Shown: positions 34,766-43,543, numbered from the stretch's first letter. The stretch: DNA of 64,000 nt from Pseudotabrizicola sp051200875 (GCF_051200875.1 NZ_CP195191.1:3900256-3964255), one strand, 5' to 3'. The notes: generated from the sequence alone by a model not told the origin. Numbers and translations: made by a program.

Positions 34766-34791
34766 AGAAAAAAGGCGCCAAATGGCGCCTT
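34766..34791 (-). terminator. terminator of the first tRNA-Gly
   Basis: Stem AAGGCGCC (34772-34779) pairs with GGCGCCTT (34784-34791), and on the minus strand is followed by TTTTCTTTT. It sits directly after the tRNA 3' end. Confidence 0.88.
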
Positions 34792-34797
34792 GTTTCT

Positions 34798-34872
34798 TGG
34801 AGCGGGCGATGAGATTCGAACTCACGACCCTAACCTTGGCAAGGTTATGCTCTACCCCTGAGCTACGCCCGC
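34798..34872 (-). tRNA. tRNA-Gly (GCC), copy 1
   Basis: A 75-nt gene on the minus strand with 5' GCGGGCG, anticodon GCC (loop TTGCCAA), T arm GTGAG-TTCGAAT-CTCAT and encoded CCA. It is identical in sequence to copy 2 at 36238-36312. Confidence 0.97.
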
Positions 34873-34888
34873 ACTCCGTAGCTGTCTC

Positions 34889-35509
34889 TTAATCTGGGAC
34901 ACCGTCGGGCGCAACGGGGGCTTTGCATTTTTCTGCAATCAATTTGTCCAGACAGTCCGAAAAAGCTGGAACCAACAATTGCCCACGTTGCTGGCCTACC
35001 TGCCTCTGAAAGCCCAATTGGGCGTAACCATGCACCAGTGACCAGACCGTGGTTTCAAACAGTTGATCTCGGGTGGTCGAGAACGGCGCGCAGGCCTGCC
35101 GTAACAAGTCGTAGGCGCGTTTGCTGGCTTTCTGTAACTCTTCATCCGATCTTGAGACTTGGTCGTTTTGGAACATGGCGTGGAACAGGCCTGCATGTTC
35201 TGCTGCAAAATCAAGATAGCCTGCGCAGATGGCGTGAAGTTGAGACACGCGATCTGTGGGCGCCTCTGCCATCCGCGCCTCCATCGAGACACAAAAGCGC
35301 TGAAAGGCTTTCGTCGCAATCGCCGTCATCAATCCGGGCAAACCATCGAAATGATGCGCCGGGGCTGCGTGGCTTACACCTGCAAGCGAAGCCGTTTTGC
35401 GCAGCGTCATGCCTGCCACTCCGTCGCGTTCCAACAAGGTCATCCCCGCTTCGATCAGGCGGTCTCGCAGCGACGTCGGGGCGGGGGAGCTATCTTGAAT
35501 TTGGATCAT
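34889..35509 (-). CDS. TetR family transcriptional regulator
   Basis: A 206-residue repressor. The N-terminal HTH (RLIEAGMTLLERDGVAGMTLRKTASLAGVSHAAPAHHFDG, read in parts) is TetR type; the rest is the ligand-binding dimer domain. Start at 35509 (MIQIQDSS) is preferred; an ATG at 35530 would lie within the operator. It is divergent from a DUF2306 gene, with a palindromic operator between them. Confidence 0.92.
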   Translation of the reverse strand: MIQIQDSSPAPTSLRDRLIEAGMTLLERDGVAGMTLRKTASLAGVSHAAPAHHFDGLPGLMTAIATKAFQRFCVSMEARMAEAPTDRVSQLHAICAGYLDFAAEHAGLFHAMFQNDQVSRSDEELQKASKRAYDLLRQACAPFSTTRDQLFETTVWSLVHGYAQLGFQRQVGQQRGQLLVPAFSDCLDKLIAEKCKAPVAPDGVPD

Positions 35510-35529
35510 AGACTGCAAGTTGCAAAACA

Positions 35530-35583
35530 ACTTGACACTGTCAAGTCAATATGGCTCAAGTTTTTCAGCTTTACACTGTCAAG
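35530..35583. promoter_or_regulatory. TetR-type operator between tetR and DUF2306
   Basis: A perfect 17-bp palindrome with arms ACTTGACA and TGTCAAGT around C covers 35530-35546. A second half-matching site (ACACTGTCAAG) lies at 35573-35583, just upstream of the DUF2306 start. Confidence 0.7.
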
Positions 35584-35594
35584 GGATTTCCGAC

Positions 35595-36197
35595 ATGATC
35601 AGTACCCGAACGACCTATTGGGGCGTCGCCATTCTTTCCTTGTTGATTGCGGTTAGCTCTTTGCGCGCCTTCGTTCTTCCAATGGAACGGGTGATGCCAG
35701 ACATGGCGGACTATGCGAAACGCATCCCGCTTGCTGTCTGGGGACATGTTCTTTTCGGCCCGTTAGTGCTCGCTTTGGTCCCAATCCAGCTTTCTGATCG
35801 AATTCGCCTTCGGCGGCCGTCGCTTCATCGGATTTCCGGGCGTATTTACGCTTTCTGTGTTCTTGTGGCGTCGGTTGCATCTATGTCGATCATTCCGGGA
35901 TCAATCGCGTCACCCTTTGCTCGGCTGGGATTCGCGGTGCTGGCCTGTTTGTGGATTGGCTTCACCGCGCTCGGCCTTATGGCCATTCGTCGCGGCGACT
36001 ACGCTGCGCACCAGAGGTGGATGATCCGCTCGATTGCCATGACCTTTGCCGCAGTCACCCTGCGCCTGATCATGGCGCCATTGATGGCTATGGGGTGGAC
36101 CGTCGCAGAAACCTACAATGTCACGGCGTGGCTATCTTGGATGCTCAACCTCCTTGCGGTTGAGGTAATCTTGCGAAACCGTCTTCGCGTGGCCTGA
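35595..36197 (+). CDS. DUF2306 membrane protein
   Basis: A 200-residue inner-membrane protein with about six hydrophobic segments; the RLRRPSLHRISGRIYAFCVLVAS and YAAHQRWMIRSIAMTFAAVTLRL segments are DUF2306 hallmarks. Function is unknown. Divergent from tetR and very probably its target. Start ATG at 35595. Confidence 0.88.
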   Translation: MISTRTTYWGVAILSLLIAVSSLRAFVLPMERVMPDMADYAKRIPLAVWGHVLFGPLVLALVPIQLSDRIRLRRPSLHRISGRIYAFCVLVASVASMSIIPGSIASPFARLGFAVLACLWIGFTALGLMAIRRGDYAAHQRWMIRSIAMTFAAVTLRLIMAPLMAMGWTVAETYNVTAWLSWMLNLLAVEVILRNRLRVA

Positions 36198-36201
36198 AAC
36201 G

Positions 36202-36228
36202 AAAAAAGACGCCGTAAGGCGCCTTTTT
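36202..36228. terminator. bidirectional terminator between DUF2306 and tRNA-Gly copy 2
   Basis: Arms AAAAAGaCGCC and GGCGcCTTTTT (36203-36213 with 36218-36228) pair well; the odd position forms a G-U pair if the minus strand is the RNA. U-tracts occur on both sides. Confidence 0.82.
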
Positions 36229-36237
36229 CATCCGAAT

Positions 36238-36312
36238 TGGAGCGGGCGATGAGATTCGAACTCACGACCCTAACCTTGGCAAGGTTATGCTCTACCCCTG
36301 AGCTACGCCCGC
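36238..36312 (-). tRNA. tRNA-Gly (GCC), copy 2
   Basis: Identical to copy 1 over all 75 nt, including CCA. Same orientation, 1,440 bp apart. The pair encloses the tetR/DUF2306 genes. Confidence 0.97.
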
Positions 36313-36627
36313 ACCGTTTCGGTGAGCGGTGATTTAGGGGAAGGCGCGGGCGGCTGCAAGGGGAAAATGACACTAGAGGGAGACTTTTTCTTTGCCTTGC
36401 TGCGCTGCGGAATCAGCGCCGAGTTCGAAGAAAACAGACCTCGAAACCACAGCGGTAGGTGGGCGTCAATAAGCTCCGATAGGCCCTTCAAACCACTGTG
36501 ATGTTGCGGGCAACAACTGCGCCAACCTCTGGATTATTAATTTTAATTCAGTATTTAAGGCGGCGAAGCAGACTTGCTTCTACCGCGGCCGTAATGGCCG
36601 TAACACCTGTCTTGGAGTTAAGACAAA

Positions 36628-36864
36628 ATGAAAAAGTTCCTTCTGACCCTCAGCGCCATCTCCGCATTTGCTGTGGCTCAGGCGCATGCCGAAACAGTTG
36701 TTGCAGATGCTGATGGCAATGGTGAGTTCTCGATGGAAGAGCTTCTGGTGGCTTTCCCGGAACTGACCGAAGAAGTCTTCAAAGCTGCAGACGTCGACGC
36801 AAACGGCGCTCTTTCGGCAGACGAGCTGAAGGCCGCTCAGGACGCCGGCAACATCCCGGCCTGA
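36628..36864 (+). CDS. small secreted EF-hand protein
   Basis: A 78-residue protein. A signal peptide (MKKFLLTLSAISAFAVAQAHA) precedes two EF-hand-like calcium loops: DADGNGEFSMEE and DVDANGALSADE. It therefore probably binds calcium in the periplasm. No operon partners. The TGGAG ribosome site and a hairpin terminator downstream support a real gene. Confidence 0.85.
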   Translation: MKKFLLTLSAISAFAVAQAHAETVVADADGNGEFSMEELLVAFPELTEEVFKAADVDANGALSADELKAAQDAGNIPA

Positions 36865-36888
36865 TTGTTTTCCGCTTCAGTGGAAAAG

Positions 36889-36912
36889 GGGCTGTCGCAT
36901 CTGCGGCAGCCC
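36889..36912 (+). terminator. terminator of the EF-hand gene
   Basis: A 10-bp stem pairs GGGCTGTCGC (36889-36898) with GCGGCAGCCC (36903-36912), with one U-G pair. A weaker TTTTCC/GGAAAA inverted repeat lies at 36868-36887. Confidence 0.75.
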
Positions 36913-36919
36913 TGTTCAA

Positions 36920-37072
36920 TTACCGGATATCTCCCAACTCATGCCAGAAACATTCAATCAGATCCGATATGCGTTCATGCTCCGGCTCCCAACTTGGCCT
37001 CGGATGATGAAGGATGTCCTCCATAATCTTCAGGTCTTTCCCGCTCGTTGCCGCTGGGGTTTCTTGACCCAT
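36920..37072 (-). CDS. small ORF of unknown function
   Basis: A 50-codon reading frame on the minus strand starts MGQETPAATSGKDLKIMEDI and ends at TAA at 36920. Its composition is protein-like (mixed charge, aromatic C-terminus ECFWHELGDIR), but there is no clear ribosome site and no recognised domain. It sits in a gene-poor stretch and may be a remnant of a larger gene. Confidence 0.3.
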   Translation of the reverse strand: MGQETPAATSGKDLKIMEDILHHPRPSWEPEHERISDLIECFWHELGDIR

Positions 37073-37552
37073 AGATCATGATCCAAATTACCGTTTGGCA
37101 GGCTGCTTGCGGTAGATCTGCGTTAACTTCGAATGCCGTCGTCCGCGCTCGATCTCGGGTGTTGTTCGCCCAAAATGCATTGGGACATTCTTTGTCCGAC
37201 GGGCAGCCGCGTTCAAATCCTTGAATGAACGTGGGCAGTCCCAGTTGCATCGCTGCTGGCAGCTAAACGGTCTCGCCATTATCCGTGCAATCGAAAACAC
37301 AAGGTGTTTCCCATAATGTAGCACAATCAAGGGTGGGGCGATTGCGAGACAAGCCGGATTGCGCCTCACTCATCCACCCCTGAGCGTTCATCTTCAATGC
37401 CCGATATGGTCATCAACTAAGGACTCAGGTCTGGAAAATGCCACCAGTCTAAGGCAACGCTCGCCTTTGACGCGACGCGTGATCAGAACAAATCGGTATT
37501 TGTGGTGCCTTGGCGTCGATGCCCGCTTCCGGCGTGGCCGAGCTGGGCAGGC
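37073..37552. other. gene-poor stretch, no confident feature
   Basis: About 480 bp with only short overlapping open frames on both strands (for example a 93-codon frame at 37088-37369 on the minus strand) and no recognisable domain, RNA or promoter. It may hold decayed coding sequence. Confidence 0.5.
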
Positions 37553-37582
37553 GAGTGGCAAGGAAATTCTCCTTTGCCACTC
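37553..37582. terminator. inverted repeat downstream of pyc
   Basis: GAGTGGCAAGGA (37553-37564) pairs with TCCTTTGCCACTC (37570-37582), with a one-base bulge. It lies 11 bp beyond the pyc stop and is a candidate terminator or 3' stabiliser; there is no strong U-tract. Confidence 0.55.
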
Positions 37583-37593
37583 GGCCATTCATT

Positions 37594-40500
37594 TCATTCC
37601 AGTTCGACCAGCAGATCCTTGGCTTCGATCTGGCTTCCGGCGTGAACGTGCAGGGCTTTTACGGTCGCTTCGCGGTCTGCGTGCAGGCCGGTTTCCATTT
37701 TCATGGCTTCGATAGTCACCAGAAGATCGCCTGCACGCACTTTTTGCCCGACCGAAACCGCAACCGAGGCAATCGAGCCCGGCATAGGCGCGCCGACATG
37801 TGCATTGTTGCCTTCTTGGGCTTTCGGTTTGGCAGCGGTCTTTGCCTTGATGGCACGGTTCGGAACACGAATCACGCGCGGTTGACCATTCAGTTCAAAG
37901 AACACCTTCACGTCGCCGTCTTCGGTCGTTTCGCCAACCGCCTGCAAGCGAATTTCCAGGGTCTTGCCAGGGTCGATTTCGGCTGTAAGTTCTTCGCCCG
38001 GCTCCATTCCGTAGAAGAATGCCTTTGTCGGCAAAGTGCGAACTGGTCCATAGGTCCGGTGACGCCCCATGTAATCCAAGAAAACCTTGGGATACATCAG
38101 ATAGCCATTCAGGTCTTCATCATCGACCGCAAAGCCGCTGAGCTCCTTTGACAGTTTTGCCCGAACATCTTCCAGATCGACAGCTGGCAGGGTCTTTCCC
38201 GGGCGCTCTGTCAACGGCTTTTCGCCCTTCAGAACCTTCGTCAGAATGCCCTTCGGCCAGCCGCCGTGGGGTTGGCCCAGATTGCCCTTCATCATGTCTA
38301 CAACAGAGTCCGGGAAGGCCACGTCCATAGACGGATCTTCAACCTGAGATCTACTCAGCCCTTGGGCCACCATCATCAGGGCCATGTCGCCGACAACTTT
38401 TGATGACGGCGTTACCTTGACGATATCACCAAACATCTGGTTCGCATCGGCATAGGCCTGCGCCACCTCGTGCCAACGCTCTTCCAAGCCAAGAGACCGG
38501 GCCTGCGCCTTGAGGTTGGTGAACTGGCCACCGGGCATTTCATGCAGATAGACTTCCGAGGCCGGGGCAGGCAGGCCGCTTTCAAAGGCGGCATATTGCT
38601 TGCGGACACCTTCCCAATAGTTTGAGATTTCGCGGATCGCGCCCATATCCAGCCCGGTGTCACGCTCAGTATGGCGCAGCGCCTCGACGATAGACCCAAG
38701 GCAGGGCTGCGAGGTGCCGCCCGAAAACGCATCCATCGCCGCATCCACCGCATCAACACCGGCATCGCAGGCCGCCAGAATGGTGGCTGCGGCTGCGCCG
38801 CTGGTGTCATGGGTGTGGAAGTGGATTGGCAGGCCAATTTCCTGCTTCAGGGTTTTAACCAGAATGCGGGCCGAGGCTGGCTTCAACAGACCCGCCATAT
38901 CCTTCAGGCCTAGCACATGCGCCCCTGCGGCTTTCAACTCCTTGGCGCGGTCCACATAGTATTTCAGATCATACTTTGCGCGGCTTGGGTCCAGAAGATC
39001 GCCAGTATAGCAGATCGTGCCTTCACAAACCTTGTTCGCCTCCAGCACGGCATCCATCGCGACGCGCATGTTTTCCACCCAGTTGAGCGAGTCGAAAACG
39101 CGGAAAACATCAACGCCAGTGGTCGCAGCTTGTTTGACAAAGGCCTGCACCACATTGTCGGGATAGTTCGTATAGCCTACACCGTTCGAAGCGCGCAGCA
39201 GCATTTGCGTCATCAGGTTCGGCATTGCGGCGCGCAGGTCGCGCAGACGCTGCCAAGGACATTCCTGCAAGAAGCGATAGGCCACATCAAAAGTCGCGCC
39301 CCCCCAGCATTCCACGCTGAAAAGCTGCGGCAGGTTGGCGGCATAGGCAGGGGCGACCTTGATCATGTCGATAGACCGCATCCGCGTGGCCAGCAAAGAC
39401 TGGTGGCCATCGCGCATTGTGGTGTCGGTGATCAGAACCTTAGTCTGCGCCTTCATCCAGTCAGCAACCGCCTGAGGGCCCTTTTGTTCCAGCAAGTTGC
39501 GGGTGCCCATAGCCGGTTCGGCGCGTGACTTCGGGGCTTTTGGCGGCTTCGCCTCGGCTGGGGGCAGGGGGCGGCCCGCCGTCTCGGGGTGCCCGTTCAC
39601 TGTGATGTCGGCAATATAGGTCAGAATCTTCGTCGCCCGGTCCCGGCGCTTGCGGAAGTTGAACAGGTCCGGTGTCGTGTCGATGAATTTCGTCGTGTAG
39701 CTGTAGTCTAGGAAGGTTGGGTGCTTCAGCAGGTTGATGACAAATTCGATATTTGTCGCGACACCGCGAATACGGAATTCGCGCAATGCGCGGTCCATCC
39801 GGCTGATGGCCTTTTCCGGGGTCTGGGCATGGGCTGTGACCTTCACCAGAAGCGAGTCGTAGTAGCGCGTGATGACGCCGCCGGCATAGGCCGTGCCGCC
39901 GTCCAGACGAATGCCGTTGCCGGTCGCGCTGCGATAAGCGGTCAAACGGCCATAGTCTGGGATAAAGTTGTTCAGCGGGTCTTCAGTCGTCACCCGGCAT
40001 TGCAGCGCGTGGCCATTCAGCTTGACATCCGCTTGGCTGCCGACGCCGGTGGCTTCAGCAAGGGTCTTGCCCTCGGCGATCAGGATCTGGGCCTGAACGA
40101 TGTCGATGCCGGTCACCTCTTCGGTGACGGTGTGTTCGACCTGCACGCGCGGGTTCACTTCGATGAAGTAGAATTTGCCCTCGTCCATATCCATCAGGAA
40201 TTCGACGGTGCCCGCACATTCGTAATTCACATGGGCGCAGATTTTGCGTCCCATTTCGCAGACCTCGGCCCGCTGTTCCTCGGTCAGATAGGGGGCAGGG
40301 GCGCGTTCCACGACCTTTTGGTTGCGGCGCTGTACCGTACAATCGCGCTCCCACAGGTGGTAAATCTGGCCATGTTTGTCGCCAAGGATCTGCACCTCAA
40401 CGTGACGGGCGCGCTGGATCATCTTTTCCAGATAGCCTTCGCCATTGCCAAAGGCGGCCTCGGCCTCACGGCGACCTTCGCGCACTTTGGCTTCAACTTC

Positions 40501-41034
40501 CGCCTCGGACAGGATCGGGCGCATCCCTCGGCCACCACCGCCCCACGAGGCCTTCAGCATCAGCGGATAGCCGATTGTCGCGGCCTCTTTCTTGATGGCT
40601 GCCATATCGTCGCCCAGCACTTCCGTCGCCGGAATGACCGGAACGCCAGCGTCAATCGCCACGCGACGTGCGCTTGCCTTGTCGCCAAGGGCCCGCATGG
40701 TTTCGGCCTTCGGCCCGATGAAAGTGATGCCAGCTTGCTCGCAGGCCTCAACGAAGTCCGGATTTTCCGAAAGCAGACCATAGCCCGGATGAATGGCATC
40801 GGCGCCCGACATCTTTGCCACCCGAATAATCTCGGGGATCGAAAGATAGGCGCCAACCGGCGACAGGCCTTCACCGATCCGATAAGCCTCATCGGCCTTG
40901 AAGCGGTGCAGACTCAGCTTGTCCTCTTCCGCATAGACCGCGACAGTCTTCTTGCCCATCTCGTTGGCGGCGCGCATCACACGGATCGCGATTTCGCCAC
41001 GGTTGGCGACAAGGATTTTGCGGAAATCGGGCAT
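37594..41034 (-). CDS. pyc: pyruvate carboxylase
   Basis: An 1146-residue biotin enzyme that makes oxaloacetate from pyruvate. Order is biotin carboxylase (N-terminal; IHPGYGLLSENPDF, KASWGGGGRGMR), carboxyltransferase (middle; ITDTTMRDGHQSLLATRMR, MGGFLKD-type KDMAGLLKP) and biotin carrier at the C-terminus (EAMKMETG; biotin Lys1112). Length is usual for the single-chain form. Several GCAAA/TTTGC palindromes lie upstream and are candidate regulator sites. Confidence 0.97.
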   Translation of the reverse strand: MPDFRKILVANRGEIAIRVMRAANEMGKKTVAVYAEEDKLSLHRFKADEAYRIGEGLSPVGAYLSIPEIIRVAKMSGADAIHPGYGLLSENPDFVEACEQAGITFIGPKAETMRALGDKASARRVAIDAGVPVIPATEVLGDDMAAIKKEAATIGYPLMLKASWGGGGRGMRPILSEAEVEAKVREGRREAEAAFGNGEGYLEKMIQRARHVEVQILGDKHGQIYHLWERDCTVQRRNQKVVERAPAPYLTEEQRAEVCEMGRKICAHVNYECAGTVEFLMDMDEGKFYFIEVNPRVQVEHTVTEEVTGIDIVQAQILIAEGKTLAEATGVGSQADVKLNGHALQCRVTTEDPLNNFIPDYGRLTAYRSATGNGIRLDGGTAYAGGVITRYYDSLLVKVTAHAQTPEKAISRMDRALREFRIRGVATNIEFVINLLKHPTFLDYSYTTKFIDTTPDLFNFRKRRDRATKILTYIADITVNGHPETAGRPLPPAEAKPPKAPKSRAEPAMGTRNLLEQKGPQAVADWMKAQTKVLITDTTMRDGHQSLLATRMRSIDMIKVAPAYAANLPQLFSVECWGGATFDVAYRFLQECPWQRLRDLRAAMPNLMTQMLLRASNGVGYTNYPDNVVQAFVKQAATTGVDVFRVFDSLNWVENMRVAMDAVLEANKVCEGTICYTGDLLDPSRAKYDLKYYVDRAKELKAAGAHVLGLKDMAGLLKPASARILVKTLKQEIGLPIHFHTHDTSGAAAATILAACDAGVDAVDAAMDAFSGGTSQPCLGSIVEALRHTERDTGLDMGAIREISNYWEGVRKQYAAFESGLPAPASEVYLHEMPGGQFTNLKAQARSLGLEERWHEVAQAYADANQMFGDIVKVTPSSKVVGDMALMMVAQGLSRSQVEDPSMDVAFPDSVVDMMKGNLGQPHGGWPKGILTKVLKGEKPLTERPGKTLPAVDLEDVRAKLSKELSGFAVDDEDLNGYLMYPKVFLDYMGRHRTYGPVRTLPTKAFFYGMEPGEELTAEIDPGKTLEIRLQAVGETTEDGDVKVFFELNGQPRVIRVPNRAIKAKTAAKPKAQEGNNAHVGAPMPGSIASVAVSVGQKVRAGDLLVTIEAMKMETGLHADREATVKALHVHAGSQIEAKDLLVELE

Positions 41035-41120
41035 CGGTCACTCCTTTAGTGAGGGATGTCATTTGATCGCGCACTCTAGGCGCGCTGCGGTGCGGCGCAA
41101 GTGTAACAAAGAGGTGATCT

Positions 41121-41194
41121 GCAAATTTTGCGAAATATTCAGTCCGACTTTGCAATTGCAAAGTCGTCGAGCGCGGCAAAATCATGGATTTTGC
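41121..41194. promoter_or_regulatory. palindrome cluster upstream of pyc
   Basis: Three inverted repeats share GCAAA/TTTGC: GCAAATTTTGC (41121-41131), a perfect 22-bp palindrome with arms CGACTTTGCAA and TTGCAAAGTCG (41145-41166), and GCAAAATC-ATG-GATTTTGC (41176-41194). They lie 87-160 bp upstream of the pyc start. The half-sites resemble the TTTGCAAA motif known for short-chain fatty acyl-CoA regulators such as PccR. Confidence 0.6.
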
Positions 41195-41274
41195 GCTAAC
41201 ATTTTGATTTTTGATCAAAAGTTTCCAGAATCAGTTGGGGTGCCCAATATGTCCGGGCGCCCCAATTTCGATCT

Positions 41275-42792
41275 TTATTCGCCCCTTGGCACCATGCGCG
41301 AGGTCAGTGGGACTTCGCGCAAGAGAAAGGTCAGGGCGACGCCGACGACCGCCAGAGCAAAAGCAATCCAATAGATCGGATGCAGGGCCGCGCTGACTGC
41401 GACCGAGATCAGTTCTCGCGTGGTCTCCGGCAGGTTGGCAAGCCGTTGCGGACCAAGTTCGGCCACATCCGCCACACCCTCGATCTGCCCGCCAACCTCT
41501 GTTGCCATCCGTGCCGCGAAGATTGCGCCAAAGAGCGCCACGGCGATCGACCCACCAACCTGACGGAACATCAAGCCAGCAGCGGTTGCCGTCCCCAATT
41601 GCTCACGCGGGACAGTGTTCTGAACGGCTGTCGTGACGACGGGAAAGACCGTTCCCAGACCACCGCCCACAAGCACCAAGGCCGCCCAGAGCATTGGCGC
41701 GGGTGTATCGGATGAAAGTTGGGTCAAAAGAAACAGTCCGCCACTTGCCACGCTCAGCCCGATCATCGGCAAAATCTTGTAGCGTCCGGTGCGGCCCATA
41801 TAGCGCCCCGACAAGGTAGAAGCCGTCAAAATACCAATCGTCATAGGGATCAATTGCCAGCCAGATTCGGTGGGCGAGGCACCTTTTGCGATTTGCAGAT
41901 AGACAGGGATAAAGGTCAAAGAGCCAAACATGATCGCGCCCGAGACAAAGCCAATGGCCGAGGTCACGGAAAACACATTCCCTCTGAACAGGGAGAGGGG
42001 AAGCACAGGTTCGCTCGCACGGGTCTCGGCAAAGAAGAAAGCAGCAAAGGCAATTGCTGCAATTCCGACGACCACAAGGAGGCGTGGATCGTCCCAGCCC
42101 AGCGTTCTCCCGCCCAACGAAGTCACCAGAACCAACCCGCCAAGTGCCAGAGTCAACAATCCTGCACCTAGGTAGTCGATCTTGTGCGCGACGGTCTTGG
42201 TCTGCGCCTTGAACGCAAAGAAAAAGCCGACAAGGGCGGCAAGACCAAAGGGAAGGTTGACATAGAAGATCCAATGCCAGCTTGCCACTTCGACAAACCA
42301 TCCGCCAATCAGCGGGCCAACAACCGACGAAATGCCAAAAACGCCTGCAAAGACGCCCTGAATTTTCCCTCTGTCCTTGGGCGGGATGACATCAGCAATG
42401 ATTGACAGAGCCAGCACAAACAATCCGCCGCCGCCAAGCCCCTGCAAGGCTCGTGCAAAGATCAGAAACTCCATCGAGGTCGCCGCCCCGCACAGCATCG
42501 ACCCGATCAGAAAGACCGACACAGAGACGAAAACCATAACCCGTCGACCGTAAAGATCGCCCAATTTGCCATAAAGCGGTGCGACAACGGTCGAGGCCAG
42601 AATATAGGCCGTAACGACCCAACTCAGATGCTCTAGCCCACCCAGATCGGCGACGATCGTAGGCAAAGCCGTCGAAACGATGGTCTGGTCAAGTGAGGCA
42701 AGCAGCAAAAGAACAGCAACCGAAGCAATAACGACGCCGACCGACGAATGTTCATCCGTGTGTGGGGGCGCGTCCGAAGCCCTATGTGTCAT
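41275..42792 (-). CDS. MFS drug-efflux transporter (DHA2, 14-helix)
   Basis: A 505-residue inner-membrane exporter. The motif A region LYGKLGDLYGRRVM and C-type motif GPLIGGWFVE are present, and the 14-helix pattern and length fit the DHA2 family. AGGAG just upstream selects the ATG at 42792. It is divergent from a MarR-type gene, with two inverted repeats between them, so it is probably an inducible efflux pump. Confidence 0.92.
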   Translation of the reverse strand: MTHRASDAPPHTDEHSSVGVVIASVAVLLLLASLDQTIVSTALPTIVADLGGLEHLSWVVTAYILASTVVAPLYGKLGDLYGRRVMVFVSVSVFLIGSMLCGAATSMEFLIFARALQGLGGGGLFVLALSIIADVIPPKDRGKIQGVFAGVFGISSVVGPLIGGWFVEVASWHWIFYVNLPFGLAALVGFFFAFKAQTKTVAHKIDYLGAGLLTLALGGLVLVTSLGGRTLGWDDPRLLVVVGIAAIAFAAFFFAETRASEPVLPLSLFRGNVFSVTSAIGFVSGAIMFGSLTFIPVYLQIAKGASPTESGWQLIPMTIGILTASTLSGRYMGRTGRYKILPMIGLSVASGGLFLLTQLSSDTPAPMLWAALVLVGGGLGTVFPVVTTAVQNTVPREQLGTATAAGLMFRQVGGSIAVALFGAIFAARMATEVGGQIEGVADVAELGPQRLANLPETTRELISVAVSAALHPIYWIAFALAVVGVALTFLLREVPLTSRMVPRGE

Positions 42793-42835
42793 CAAAATCT
42801 CCTGTACGCTCTTCACAGGTAGAACGTGGTAATTT

Positions 42836-42884
42836 ATGTGTCAAGCGCACATTGCTGCCAATAGCATGCACTTGACATGTGCAT
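42836..42884. promoter_or_regulatory. MarR-type operators between MFS and MarR genes
   Basis: Two inverted repeats: ATGTG-N7-CACAT (42836-42852) and ATGCAC-TTGACAT-GTGCAT (42866-42884). Both contain TTGACA or its complement TGTCAA, so they may overlap promoter elements. Confidence 0.6.
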
Positions 42885-42908
42885 TCTTGTGCGGCAAGCG
42901 GAAGGGGC

Positions 42909-43490
42909 ATGTGGAAGGGGAAGAGCGTGCCGAAAAGCTATAAAGACAAGGTCGAGCCTCACCTGAAAGCCGCTGGCTATTCGTCTCCAGCCGTGCAGGC
43001 GCTGATTGATCTTGATATCGAGAACTTCAATTTCATGCGCCGCATCATGAAGGGCGAGGTGCCACAAGCGTTGCTTGAGGAACTCGATGCGGGGCTTGAG
43101 GCCTCCCAGTTTCACGCGCTGTCCGCAATCTTGCGCATTCGTGGCGGATTTGGCCGTCCGGCCCCCCAAGAGCCGACGGTTGGCCTCTTAGCAGAAGAGC
43201 TTTTCATCGATCCCTCTCGCGCCAGCCGCATCGCCGCCGATCTTGTGGACCGGGGGCTTGTGACACGCGCGGCCAGTCAGGAAGACGGCCGCAAGTCAAT
43301 TTTGGTGCCGACCGAAAAGGCCGAGACACTCATCGCGGCCTTTCTTGAGGCCAAATGGAAACGCACGATCCGGCTTTTTGCCGATTGGTCCGAGGAAGAC
43401 ATTCAAACCTTCTCGCGCCTCTTCGCCCGCTATTCCGAAGGAATGCGCCAGCAATATCCGGCACGGAACTCTCCATCAGCCGAAGATTGA
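42909..43490 (+). CDS. MarR family transcriptional regulator
   Basis: A 193-residue winged-helix regulator. The segment TVGLLAEELFIDPSRASRIAADLVDRGLVTRAASQEDGRKSILVPTEKAE (read in parts) is the MarR DNA-binding wing. A GTG at 42927 has a better-spaced GGAAGGGGA ribosome site and is a plausible alternative start. Divergent from the MFS pump, which it probably represses. Confidence 0.85.
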   Translation: MWKGKSVPKSYKDKVEPHLKAAGYSSPAVQALIDLDIENFNFMRRIMKGEVPQALLEELDAGLEASQFHALSAILRIRGGFGRPAPQEPTVGLLAEELFIDPSRASRIAADLVDRGLVTRAASQEDGRKSILVPTEKAETLIAAFLEAKWKRTIRLFADWSEEDIQTFSRLFARYSEGMRQQYPARNSPSAED

Positions 43491-43543
43491 ACATTTCAAG
43501 AACAGTGCTTTTCCTTCCGCAGTCATGGCGCTAGATTGACACC

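Noticed and set aside
36303..36491. A 62-codon minus-strand frame beside tRNA-Gly copy 2.
   Set aside because: Proline/serine-rich shadow that overlaps the tRNA region and lacks a ribosome site.
37594..41049. Long plus-strand open frames (for example 39721-41049) opposite pyc.
   Set aside because: Shadow frames of the GC-rich pyc gene; no domain and no ribosome site.
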